From contig DDLZ01000030.1 of assembly GCA_002340405.1 (NCBI GenBank), forward strand, positions 1 to 20,217: a stretch of DNA of 20,217 nucleotides, read 5' to 3'. The translations under genes were made by a program, and so were the position numbers. Positions 1 to 8,022 of this stretch are shown piece by piece. Under the pieces are notes generated by a model, which was given only the letters and a program-made list of their open reading frames with translations, was not told the origin of the DNA and did not search any database. Source of the stretch: Bacteroidales bacterium UBA2559. Its GTDB lineage: Bacteria; Bacteroidota; Bacteroidia; Bacteroidales; Bacteroidaceae. Position 1 is the first letter of the stretch. Each line of letters opens with the position of its first letter.

Positions 1-1190
1 AGACCCACCGATAGTACTACGGCAAGCATGGAGAGGACGTTCAGACTGAATCCGAGCATATACATCACGAAGAACGAGCCTATGATGGAGACCGGAATCA
101 CAAGGCAGGGGATCAGTGTTACACGCCAGTCGCGCAGGAAGAGGAAGATTATCAGTATGACCAGGATAAATGCCTTATACAGGGTGACCTTAACCTCGTT
201 TATACTTGCCCGTATGAACCTTGTGTTATCAAATCCGTACTCGTATTGCACATCTTCGGGCAGGTCCTTTTTCATAAGTTCCATACGGTCATAAACGGCA
301 TTTGCAATGTTTATGTGGTTGGCGCCGGGTTGCGGAGTTACCACTACACCCACCATGGGTATGCCGTTCATCTTCATGTAACTCTTTATGTCGCGCGGAC
401 TGAGTTCGGCATGACCGATATCGCTGAAACGGATCACCTTAACACCATCGTTCCTGATCACCAGATTGTTAAACTCTTCGGTGGTATGCATCTGGCCCAG
501 CGTGCGTATTTCAAGTTCGGTTGTATTACCCTCTATCGTACCTGAGGGAAGTTCTACGTTTTCCCGGTCAAGGGCGCTCTTAACATCCATCGGGGTGATG
601 CTGTAGCCGGACATTTTGACGGGATCGAGCCACAAGCGCATACAGTAACGTTTTTCTCCCCAAATCATGACTGAGCTTACGTCCTGAATGGTCTGAAGCT
701 GTTCCTTTACGACCAGATCGGCCAGTTCGCTGAGTTCAAGCAGGGTGCGTTTGTCGCTGTTGAGAGCTACCATGAGAATAGGTGTGGCATCGGCATCGGC
801 TTTGGAGACGGTGGGCGGGTCACAGTCGCGCGGCAGCATACGCTGTGCACGCGAGACTTTGTCACGTACGTCGTTGGCGGCGGTCTCAAGATCGACCGAC
901 AGCTCAAACTCTACCGTTATGCGGCTGCTGCCATACTGACTGACCGATGAGAGCGAACGGATTCCCGGAATACCGTTGATCTGCTGCTCAAGGGGTTCGG
1001 TTATCTGATTTTCGATGACCTCGGCGTTGGCGCCCGGATAAGATGCCATAACCGATATGATTGGGTTGTCAACCGATGGGTATTCGCGTACGCCAAGGCT
1101 GGTGTACCCTACCACGCCGAACAATATTATGATGAGCACCGTTACTGTGGTGAGTACCGGTCGCTTTATACTGAATTCTGAAATATTCAT
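1..1190 (-). CDS. RND-family multidrug efflux permease (AcrB/MdtB/HAE1-like), 3' part off the window
   Basis: This is the N-terminal 396 codons of an inner-membrane proton-driven pump that would export hydrophobic drugs or metabolites through a periplasmic adaptor and an outer-membrane channel. Translation from ATG at 1190 begins MNISEFSIKRPVLTTV, the typical RND start, followed by TM1 (about residues 10-30), the first porter region with the motif YPGANAEVIE, and then TM2 and TM3 (about 335-385). The frame is open to base 1. The edge cuts inside TM4 (LSMLAVVLSVG), so the proton-relay Asp pair normally found just after this point cannot be checked. It starts 12 bp after the stop of the adaptor gene at 1203-2291, so the two are one operon; a TolC-like gene may follow beyond the edge. 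Family assignment is secure, substrate unknown. Confidence 0.93.
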   Translation of the reverse strand, partial: MNISEFSIKRPVLTTVTVLIIILFGVVGYTSLGVREYPSVDNPIISVMASYPGANAEVIENQITEPLEQQINGIPGIRSLSSVSQYGSSRITVEFELSVDLETAANDVRDKVSRAQRMLPRDCDPPTVSKADADATPILMVALNSDKRTLLELSELADLVVKEQLQTIQDVSSVMIWGEKRYCMRLWLDPVKMSGYSITPMDVKSALDRENVELPSGTIEGNTTELEIRTLGQMHTTEEFNNLVIRNDGVKVIRFSDIGHAELSPRDIKSYMKMNGIPMVGVVVTPQPGANHINIANAVYDRMELMKKDLPEDVQYEYGFDNTRFIRASINEVKVTLYKAFILVILIIFLFLRDWRVTLIPCLVIPVSIIGSFFVMYMLGFSLNVLSMLAVVLSVG

Positions 1191-1202
1191 CTTACCGGCG
1201 GC

Positions 1203-2291
1203 TTATCTGAGTTCAACCTTCATACCGGTACGAAGTTGCATTGTACCGCTGGTTATTACGGTGTCGCCTACGGATAGTCCGTTCAACACCTGCACCATGG
1301 CATCGCTGCGTAATCCTTTGGTTATCTCTTGAGGTATGGCTCTTCCGCCTTTGTAGAGGAACACCTTGTCTATTCCCATCTCTGAAATGATTGCTTCGCT
1401 GGGCACGGCAAGGGCATTGGGGTATGTACGTGTGTCAAGGCTTACGTTTACGTAGCGGCCGGGAACCAACTTTCTGCCTACATTATTATATATGGCACGG
1501 ACCAGGAAGGTGCGTGTATTGGGATCGACTTTGGAGTTTGTAGCATAGACCTCGGCATTATATAGCTCATCGCTTCCCTCAACCCGGAAAGTGACTTTGG
1601 CTCCGTTCTGCAGCACGCCTGCATAGCGCTCGGGGATGGCAAATTCAACTTTCAGTTTCTCGATATTGGTGAGTGTGGCTATGTTTACGTTTGGTGAGGC
1701 ATAAGCTCCCACGCTGACCTGACGCAGTCCGACAATGCCGTTAAACGGAGCTTTAAGCTCGGTCTGGTCCAGTTTGGCGCGGCACTCTTCGATATCGGCC
1801 TGAAGCTTGTTGTAGTTGGCCTCGGCCTCCTGATAGGCCTCCTTACTGACAGCATCCTGTTCGTAAAGCGCTTTCTGTCGGGCAAGCCGGTCACTGGTTG
1901 ACTGGTATTGGGCCTCAAGCTTTTTGAGCTGCGCCTGTAACGGGGCGTCGTTTATTTTGCCCATAACCTGACCCTTGCGAACCTCGGTACCCTCCTCGAA
2001 AAAGATTCCGGTTATCTTGCCCGATGTTTCGAACGACAGGTTTACCTCTTCATTGGGAATAAGGCTGCCGCTGATGTTGATGCCGTCAACAAGTTCAATA
2101 GGCTCCAACACCACATGTCTTACCAGTAATGTAGAGGCATTCGGACCGCCTGGAACGTTGGCAGTCCTTCCGGAAGACGGATCTCCCGAAAGCATGTCGG
2201 AACTTGTTTTAGGTCTGAAACGGTGGATGCCCAAAGCTGCCAGTCCAATGACTGTAATTGCAATCAGCACCCATTTGGTAGTCTTGCTCAT
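1203..2291 (-). CDS. RND efflux periplasmic adaptor (membrane fusion protein, HlyD/AcrA family)
   Basis: This 362-residue adaptor would link the RND pump at 1-1190 to an outer-membrane channel. The N-terminus (MSKTTKWVLIAITVIGLAAL) is a membrane anchor or uncleaved signal without a lipobox Cys. The first half-lipoyl domain lies around residues 85-115 (FETSGKITGIFFEEGTEVRKG), a coiled-coil hairpin around 116-178, the second half-lipoyl around 179-212 (ELKAPFNGIVGLRQVSVG), then a beta-barrel with VDPNTRTFLVRA (about 255-266) and a membrane-proximal domain ending ...TGMKVELR. Length and domain order are normal for the family. It is the first gene of the operon; a TAATTTTG -7 element lies 33-40 bp upstream of its ATG. 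Confidence 0.95.
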   Translation of the reverse strand: MSKTTKWVLIAITVIGLAALGIHRFRPKTSSDMLSGDPSSGRTANVPGGPNASTLLVRHVVLEPIELVDGINISGSLIPNEEVNLSFETSGKITGIFFEEGTEVRKGQVMGKINDAPLQAQLKKLEAQYQSTSDRLARQKALYEQDAVSKEAYQEAEANYNKLQADIEECRAKLDQTELKAPFNGIVGLRQVSVGAYASPNVNIATLTNIEKLKVEFAIPERYAGVLQNGAKVTFRVEGSDELYNAEVYATNSKVDPNTRTFLVRAIYNNVGRKLVPGRYVNVSLDTRTYPNALAVPSEAIISEMGIDKVFLYKGGRAIPQEITKGLRSDAMVQVLNGLSVGDTVITSGTMQLRTGMKVELR

Positions 2292-2323
2292 AGTAACTGA
2301 ATGTCGTAATTATCTATTCTTTG

Positions 2324-2331
2324 CAAAATTA
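2324..2331 (-). promoter_or_regulatory. Bacteroidetes-type -7 box for the RND efflux operon
   Basis: The minus strand reads TAATTTTG, an exact match to TAnnTTTG, and would place the start of transcription about 26 bases before the ATG at 2291. No clear TTTG sits 19-21 bp upstream, so the -33 element is missing or degenerate. Confidence 0.4.
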
Positions 2332-2406
2332 ATGTTTTGATAGCTTTTTAATTAGTAACTTTATGACCATTAACCTTTTTTTACACATTAGAGAGCGAAA
2401 ATCGGC

Positions 2407-2414
2407 TAACTTTA
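2407..2414 (+). promoter_or_regulatory. Possible -7 box for the GH97 gene
   Basis: TAACTTTA differs from TAnnTTTG only at the last base and lies 21 bp before the ATG at 2436. A T-rich stretch around 2376-2382 could stand in for the -33 element, but the spacing is longer than usual. The assignment is weak and rests on position in the divergent intergenic region. Confidence 0.28.
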
Positions 2415-2435
2415 GAGTCTAAATAATTAACATAT

Positions 2436-4436
2436 ATGAAAAAACTGTTTATTTTGTCAATTCTGACACTCTCAGGATTATGCCACATATCGGCAAAAGA
2501 GATGTTTTACGAAATAAAGTCACCTGACAAGAGGATATGTTTCAGTGTGAAGACCGATTCCGGACAGCAACCGGCATATAAGATTTCGGTGGACGGAAAT
2601 GATGTGATTGACTGGTCTGCTTTAGGCTTTTCTTACGGTGAAACTAATGCTTTTAGTTCGGCGGAGATTAAGCCCAGATCAATGAGACCGAAAAAGGTCA
2701 ATAAGGTGTGGCGTCCTTTGTGGGGTAAACGCTCGGCGGTTAAAGACGCTTATAATACATGGTCATTTTCTATCCCCATTGGCGCAGATTTACTGTATGG
2801 TTCTTCGGCTAAAGGCCCAAAGACGAATGCCACTCTCGAGGTACGTGTTTACAATGAGGGAGCGGCCTTTCGGGTATATATGCCTACGAGCCGTGCCATT
2901 TACATGCTCAATCTTGAGGCGGCCCGCAGTCTGAGCCGGGAGGAGATGCAGATTCCCATTGTCGAGAGTACCGAATTCAATTTTGCAGGCGACTATACGG
3001 CCTGGTATTATAACGGCGAACGGCATAACATTGGTCCGGAGAAATTGTCCGATGCAGGCGGCGAGCGGCTTCCGATTATGACCATCAGGGCATCGGATGA
3101 GCTCTATCTGGCTCTTCACGAGGCTCATCTGGATTATGACGGATGGCCTATGCGACTCCGCACGGAGGCCGGTTCAACCAAATTTAACGTCATACCCGAG
3201 AGGATTGAGACGAACGGTCTGCTGTTTCCGGGCGCATGGCGCGTAATTATGGTTGGAAGGACTCCCGGCGATCTGGTGGATTCGCACCTTATCGAGCTGC
3301 TAAATCCGGAACCGGAGATGGATTTCAGCTGGGTGCGGCCGGGTGTCTATCTGTGGGACTGGCGTATTGACGGAGCGGTCTGGGAGGGATACCGGTACGG
3401 CATGAATTATGACTCGTGGGTCAGGATGATTGATTTTGCCGCAGAGCAGGGCTTTCAGGGCTTGCTGCTCGATGCCAACTGGTACGGCCCTGAGTTTGAG
3501 AAGGATTCGGACCCGACCAAGGGCGACAAAGCACGTGACGTACAGCGTATTATAAAGTACGGCAAGGAGAAGGGAGTAGGGGTCTGGCTCTACCTGAACG
3601 ATGTAGCCGGCACAAACTATCCGATCGAGGAGACTCTTGCCCAGTATGGGGAGTGGGGGGCCGCCGGTGTGAAATACGGCTTTATGAATGGCAATGCCCT
3701 TGAGAAGAACCGTAAGACACAGGATATAACCCGCCTTTGTGCCAAATACAATCTGATGGTTGACTACCATGACTATCCGGTGCATCCGTTCGGACAGATG
3801 CGAACTTGGCCAAATGCCGTGACACGCGAGTACTGCAAAGCTCAGTTGGACGGACATCAGATTTTCCATCCCAAGACGTTTGTCACATCATGTTTCGTGA
3901 ACATGGTGGCCGGTCCGATAGACCAGAACAACGGATTTTTGGAGCTGCATCAGGGACGGACCACACGCAGGGACAACAATCAGGAGGTGCCGACGACCGT
4001 AACCGGCGAGATAGCGCGCACACTGATTACCTGGTCGGGTGCTACGGTAATACCCGACATACCAGAGTACTATCGCAAATATCCCGCTCTGCTGGAGTTC
4101 CTCAGCGCCGAGAAGCAGCCCTGGCGCGAGAGTATTACTCTGGCCGGTGAAATTGACGAGTATATTGTCATGGCCCGCTGTAATGCCGATGGCGACTGGC
4201 TGATAGGCGCTGCCACGAATGAGGAGGCGCGCACAATCGGTGTGCCGCTGGATTTTCTCCCGAAGAAGGGTCAATTTACGGCTACTGTCAATACCGATGC
4301 CGATGATACCCACTACCTTACCAACCGCGAGACATATAGGACGCAGTCCGGCGTAGAGGTAACATCTGCCTCGGTACTGGAGCTCAAGCTCGCTCCGGGA
4401 GGCGGCGCCTGCGTGCTGATACGCACCGGCAAGTAA
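2436..4436 (+). CDS. Glycoside hydrolase family 97 enzyme (alpha-glucosidase/alpha-galactosidase-type), exported
   Basis: This is a 666-residue exo-glycosidase predicted to act in the periplasm on alpha-linked sugars; GH97 includes SusB-type alpha-glucosidases and alpha-galactosidases/beta-L-arabinopyranosidases. A signal peptide occupies residues 1-20 (MKKLFILSILTLSGLCHISA). A GH97 N-terminal beta-sandwich covers about 25-280, a (beta/alpha)8 catalytic domain about 290-560, and a C-terminal domain the remainder, ending in GGGACVLIRTG. In the catalytic core I see GVKYGFMNG (411-419), VDYHDYP (442-448), RTWPNAVTREYC (around 455-467, Glu465) and GFLELHQG (Glu503). Gly415 sits where retaining GH97 enzymes have their Asp nucleophile, as in the inverting branch. 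Asp446 appears to occupy the position of one SusB general-base Glu. No SusC/SusD pair is nearby, so the substrate cannot be inferred from context. The family call is firm; specificity is unknown. Confidence 0.93.
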   Translation: MKKLFILSILTLSGLCHISAKEMFYEIKSPDKRICFSVKTDSGQQPAYKISVDGNDVIDWSALGFSYGETNAFSSAEIKPRSMRPKKVNKVWRPLWGKRSAVKDAYNTWSFSIPIGADLLYGSSAKGPKTNATLEVRVYNEGAAFRVYMPTSRAIYMLNLEAARSLSREEMQIPIVESTEFNFAGDYTAWYYNGERHNIGPEKLSDAGGERLPIMTIRASDELYLALHEAHLDYDGWPMRLRTEAGSTKFNVIPERIETNGLLFPGAWRVIMVGRTPGDLVDSHLIELLNPEPEMDFSWVRPGVYLWDWRIDGAVWEGYRYGMNYDSWVRMIDFAAEQGFQGLLLDANWYGPEFEKDSDPTKGDKARDVQRIIKYGKEKGVGVWLYLNDVAGTNYPIEETLAQYGEWGAAGVKYGFMNGNALEKNRKTQDITRLCAKYNLMVDYHDYPVHPFGQMRTWPNAVTREYCKAQLDGHQIFHPKTFVTSCFVNMVAGPIDQNNGFLELHQGRTTRRDNNQEVPTTVTGEIARTLITWSGATVIPDIPEYYRKYPALLEFLSAEKQPWRESITLAGEIDEYIVMARCNADGDWLIGAATNEEARTIGVPLDFLPKKGQFTATVNTDADDTHYLTNRETYRTQSGVEVTSASVLELKLAPGGGACVLIRTGK

Positions 4437-4445
4437 ATTTGCCGG
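4426..4445 (+). other. Perfect hairpin across the GH97 stop codon
   Basis: CCGGCAA and TTGCCGG form a 7-bp perfect stem around the loop GTAAAT, which contains the GH97 stop codon. A short T-run (4459-4463) follows 13 bases later, too far for a classical intrinsic terminator. It could lower expression of the next gene or protect the GH97 mRNA end. Confidence 0.35.
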
Positions 4446-4484
4446 AACGGAATGTTACATTTTTAAGCCTAAACAGGGAGATAT

Positions 4485-5234
4485 ATGGAAAGAATACTTT
4501 TGCAGTTGATATCAGTACTCTTTCCTTTAAGAAGAGTGCTGCGGCCGGAACGTTGCCGTTTTCCGGCGTTGATGTTGATGCTGCTTTTTCCTCTGAATAC
4601 GGCAGCACAGGGTTACTTTATGGAGTCTGTCGGCGCAGAAATGGAGTATCTGAGGACGAATGTGAAGGACGGGAGTTTCCATTGGGGGCATGTTATTACC
4701 GTTACAGATGTTGAGCATATAGGTGCAACGCGCAAATACACTACCGAATCGGTCTTTACCAAAAAGAACGGCAAACCGATGTACCGTTCAAATGTGGTGG
4801 AGATCACCTATGTTGACACTCTGACACACTCGATAAATACGGATGTGGGACTTGCCGCCATATCGTACGCATCGGCCATATCGGGATTGAAAACGACCGG
4901 AACAAGTCTGCTTTCACCGTTTCCGGCCGATATTGAGCCCGGGGATGTTCTGGAACCAATTGTTACCGCTGTGAAGGTGGGACCTCTTACATATACGGCT
5001 ACCATTACGGACCGCAGAGTGGTTCGCAGGGAGACCATTACGGTTCCGGCAGGGACATTTGACTGTATGGTTGTGAGTGAGCACAAGGTAGAGAGCGGCC
5101 CGGGGCATAACAGGGATGTTACCAATTTGACCTGGTATGCCAAAGGTGTGGGATATGTCCGTCACGACACCCATAACAATAAAAAGGATGTTCCTGAAAC
5201 CACAGAGGTTCTTATCTCTTACTCAAAAAAGTAA
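4485..5234 (+). CDS. Exported TapB-like (DUF3108-related) protein of unknown role
   Basis: The protein has 249 residues and resembles the TapB/DUF3108-like beta-rich secreted proteins common in Bacteroidales. The supporting segment is ETITVPAGTFDCMVVSEH (about 183-200) followed by TWYAKGVGYVRHD (about 216-228), where a 'thickness' of beta strands and a closing aromatic strand are typical of this family. The N-terminus is long: a basic stretch at 16-25 precedes a hydrophobic core (LMLMLLFPLNTAAQ, about 29-42) with likely signal peptidase cleavage near AAQ-G. The start at 4485 has an upstream GGGAG; starting at Met30 (4572) or Met32 (4578) would give a more conventional short signal peptide. 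It follows the GH97 gene by 48 bp in the same direction and may be co-transcribed. Function is not established. Confidence 0.75.
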   Translation: MERILLQLISVLFPLRRVLRPERCRFPALMLMLLFPLNTAAQGYFMESVGAEMEYLRTNVKDGSFHWGHVITVTDVEHIGATRKYTTESVFTKKNGKPMYRSNVVEITYVDTLTHSINTDVGLAAISYASAISGLKTTGTSLLSPFPADIEPGDVLEPIVTAVKVGPLTYTATITDRRVVRRETITVPAGTFDCMVVSEHKVESGPGHNRDVTNLTWYAKGVGYVRHDTHNNKKDVPETTEVLISYSKK

Positions 5235-5310
5235 GGGTCTCTTGTTTTTTGTAATATCGGTAAAACCCTGCCTGATCCAATCCTGATGTTATGTGAGAGC
5301 CTTACGCTTT

Positions 5311-6657
5311 TCAATAATACCGGTAAAACAGGGCTATGCTCTCCATGCCGAAGAAAAATTGTTGCAGCAGATAGCTCTCATTCGGGCTGTGGATAGTGTC
5401 ACGCTCCAGTCCGAATCCCATCAGGAGCGGGTCAATTCCGAGAATTTTTTGGACCTCTGCCAGAATTGGGATGCTTCCCCCTCCGCGGCCGGGTATAGGC
5501 TCGATGCCGTAAACCTCCTTAATGGCGCGTGAAGCGGCGCGGTATGCATCCGATGATATGGGAATGAGGAATCCGTCGCCGCCATCGTGCTGCGTGACCT
5601 TTATCTTGACATAGGGCGGAGCTATGCTCAAGAGATGTTCCGTGAAGAGTTTTGTGATTTCGGCGCTGGTCTGGTCGGGGACAAGACGCATTGAGATTTT
5701 TGCGTGAGCTTCTGATGGCAGCACGGTCTTGGCGCCCTGTCCGGTATAGCCGCCCCAAATTCCGCATACGTCGAGCGCCGGGCGTATGCCGGTACGTTCA
5801 AGTGTGGTGTAGCCCTTTTCACCCTTTACTTCGTTTATATCAAGGAAGCTTTTGTACTCCTCGATGTCGAAGGGGGCGCGGGCCATCATTTTACGCTCTT
5901 CGGGGGTCAGTTCCACCACTTTGTCATAGAAGCCCGGTACGGTGATGCGGCCATCGGAGTCGATAAGCTGTGAAATCATATCGCACAGCACATTGATGGG
6001 GTTGGCTACCGCTCCTCCGTAATGACCGGAATGGAGGTCTTTGTTGGGGCCTGTCACCGTCACCTCCACATATGCCAGACCGCGCATCCCACAGTTGATG
6101 GAGGGTATCTTGTCCGATATCATTGTGGTGTCAGACACCAGACAGACATCGGCGCTGAGCATCTCTTTGTGCTCTTTGAGAAATGGGGCCAGCGACGGGC
6201 TTCCAATCTCCTCTTCGCCTTCAAGAATGAATTTTATATTATGATTGAGCTGTCCGGTGCGTACCAGGTATTCAAATACTTTGATATGCATGAACAGTTG
6301 GCCTTTATCATCGTTGGCGCCGCGTCCCCAAATGGCGCCGTCACGGATTACCGGTTCAAAGGGGTCGGTATGCCATTTCTCAAGAGGCTCGGGCGGCTGT
6401 ACGTCGTAATGGCCGTAAACGAGTACGGTTTTAAGTGACGGATCCACCGTTTTTTGACCGAAAACCACGGGATTGCCGCTTGTAGGCATGACAGTTGCCG
6501 AGTCGGCTCCCGCCTCAAGAAGCAGCTCTTTGAGCCTGTGGGCACAACGCTCCATATCATTCTTATGTTCCGGTTTGGCACTGACTGAAGGTATTCTCAG
6601 GATTGAAAAGAGTTCGTCAAAAAATCTCTCCTTATGCTGTTCTATATACTGTTTCAT
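5311..6657 (-). CDS. M20-family metallodipeptidase (zinc)
   Basis: This 448-residue enzyme would cleave dipeptides or small peptides using a di-zinc centre, in the cytoplasm, since no signal peptide is seen. Metal and catalytic residues are all visible: His83 and Asp85 in GHYDVQP, Asp116 in GRGANDDKG, Glu148/Glu149 in EGEEEIGSP, Asp176 in VSDTT and His423 in DTIHSPNE. The lid/dimerisation domain lies about 190-320, with DLHSGHYGG (207-215) supplying the His that reaches the partner active site. Length and motifs match the CNDP/PepV-like 'dipeptidase' branch. It begins 24 bp after the TolC-like gene in the same direction and so may be read from the exporter promoter, but no functional link follows from the family. 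Confidence 0.94.
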   Translation of the reverse strand: MKQYIEQHKERFFDELFSILRIPSVSAKPEHKNDMERCAHRLKELLLEAGADSATVMPTSGNPVVFGQKTVDPSLKTVLVYGHYDVQPPEPLEKWHTDPFEPVIRDGAIWGRGANDDKGQLFMHIKVFEYLVRTGQLNHNIKFILEGEEEIGSPSLAPFLKEHKEMLSADVCLVSDTTMISDKIPSINCGMRGLAYVEVTVTGPNKDLHSGHYGGAVANPINVLCDMISQLIDSDGRITVPGFYDKVVELTPEERKMMARAPFDIEEYKSFLDINEVKGEKGYTTLERTGIRPALDVCGIWGGYTGQGAKTVLPSEAHAKISMRLVPDQTSAEITKLFTEHLLSIAPPYVKIKVTQHDGGDGFLIPISSDAYRAASRAIKEVYGIEPIPGRGGGSIPILAEVQKILGIDPLLMGFGLERDTIHSPNESYLLQQFFFGMESIALFYRYY

Positions 6658-6681
6658 ACAAATTCTATTATTAATATGTTA

Positions 6682-8022
6682 TTACAATTTAAATGAGTTA
6701 CTGCGGTAGAACTCCAGAAGGGCCGTATTGAAAATATATTCGTAGCGGTATTTCATAACATCGGCGCTGGCCGTGATAAGACGGTTCTTGGATTCGTTGA
6801 ATTCGGTTATGTTGGCTTTGCCGCCCTCATATTTGGCAAGTACCAGATTGAATGATTCCTGTGCGCTGGTCTCTACAAGCCGGCTGCTCTCGTAACGGCT
6901 GCGTGAGGCTGCGGCATTGTAATATGCCTGCTGTATCTCTTTGAAAAGCCGTTTCTTGGCATCATCGAGCTGCAACATCTGGTTGTCATAGCTCAGACGT
7001 GCCGAGCGAACGCTGTTGCGGTTCTGCCCGCGTGAATAGATGGGGATACTGAGATTGAGCCCTATGTACTGGCTGAAATTATTCTTTATCTGCTTGCCGA
7101 AGGCATCGGACTCAAACTTTGAGGTGGTGTAGTAGTTGGTGCCGACGCCGCCGCTGAGCGACAGGGTCGGTAAGAGGGAGCCTTTGGCTATGCCGATGCT
7201 CTTCTCGGCCTGCTCAAGACGCAACTGTTCCGAACGTATGGAGGGTTTGATTCCCATAGCCTCGTTGAAGATGGTTTCTGGGTCTTCAAGCGGACCGACT
7301 GCTATGTTATCGGTTTCAGGCAGAATTACGCTGAATCCGTTTGGAGAGGGTAGTTCCAAGAGTTGTGTCAGAGTCAATCTGGACAGTTCGAGGTTGTTCT
7401 CGGCCTGGGTTACCGACAGACGGCTCTGTGCAAGCGTGGCTTTTTGGGATGCAACCTCGGCGGAAGCGGCACGGCCCGTCTGTTCGAGGATCAGGAGACG
7501 CTCCACCTGCATGGAGTCGATGCTCACCTGGTTACGGGCTACCTCAACTATGCTCTCGTCATAGATGATCTGAATGAATGCCTGTGCCCCCTGCACACAT
7601 ACATCGTCACGGATGCGCTCCAGATCTTTTTTGGCCGTTTCAAGGTTGAGCTCGGCAAGTTTCACGTTACCGTTCAGCCGTTGTCCTGCAAAGAGGGTGA
7701 CATCGGTTCCAATATTAAATGAGGTATTGGTGGTGTTGGTGTTGGCATAGGTGTTATCGGCGGTAAGACCGCGGCCGAACGAGAAATTCTCGGAAGCACC
7801 GGCTGACAGACCCGGAAGGCGGTTGTTTCGCGCATTGTTGTAGTCAATCTCCCGCTGACCTGCCTGTATGCCGGCCTGACGTATCTGTATGTTGTTTTCA
7901 AGCGCATAATCTATGCACTGCTGCAGCGTCCATGCATTTTGTGCCTGAACGGGTGCGGAGATGCTCAAAAACCAAGCCAGAAGGCTTGCTGCCAGGGTTA
8001 ATTTTTTAATCTGTTTCATCAT
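6682..8022 (-). CDS. TolC-family outer-membrane efflux channel
   Basis: This 446-residue protein is the outer-membrane/periplasmic duct of the tripartite exporter encoded by the four genes before it. A Sec signal peptide is clear (hydrophobic 9-20, cleavage after SAPVQA). The mature protein starts QNAWTLQQCIDYALENN, the standard TolC-family opening, and has two structural repeats of alternating long helices and short strands (for example FSFGRGL and LNLSIPIYSRGQNRN). It ends in NTALLEFYRSNSFKL. The ATG overlaps the stop of the adaptor gene by 4 bp (ATGA), so translation is coupled. A second ATG immediately follows; either could serve. Confidence 0.95.
   Translation of the reverse strand: MMKQIKKLTLAASLLAWFLSISAPVQAQNAWTLQQCIDYALENNIQIRQAGIQAGQREIDYNNARNNRLPGLSAGASENFSFGRGLTADNTYANTNTTNTSFNIGTDVTLFAGQRLNGNVKLAELNLETAKKDLERIRDDVCVQGAQAFIQIIYDESIVEVARNQVSIDSMQVERLLILEQTGRAASAEVASQKATLAQSRLSVTQAENNLELSRLTLTQLLELPSPNGFSVILPETDNIAVGPLEDPETIFNEAMGIKPSIRSEQLRLEQAEKSIGIAKGSLLPTLSLSGGVGTNYYTTSKFESDAFGKQIKNNFSQYIGLNLSIPIYSRGQNRNSVRSARLSYDNQMLQLDDAKKRLFKEIQQAYYNAAASRSRYESSRLVETSAQESFNLVLAKYEGGKANITEFNESKNRLITASADVMKYRYEYIFNTALLEFYRSNSFKL

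Noticed and set aside
3300..3869. Minus-strand open frame of 189 residues inside the GH97 gene
   Set aside because: It lies wholly opposite a clearly coding GH97 domain and shows no domain or start signal of its own.
5224..5251. CAAAAAA/TTTTTTG hairpin after the TapB-like gene as an intrinsic terminator
   Set aside because: The stem is only A-T pairs plus one C-G, with mismatches inside and no GC-rich section, so it is too weak to call.
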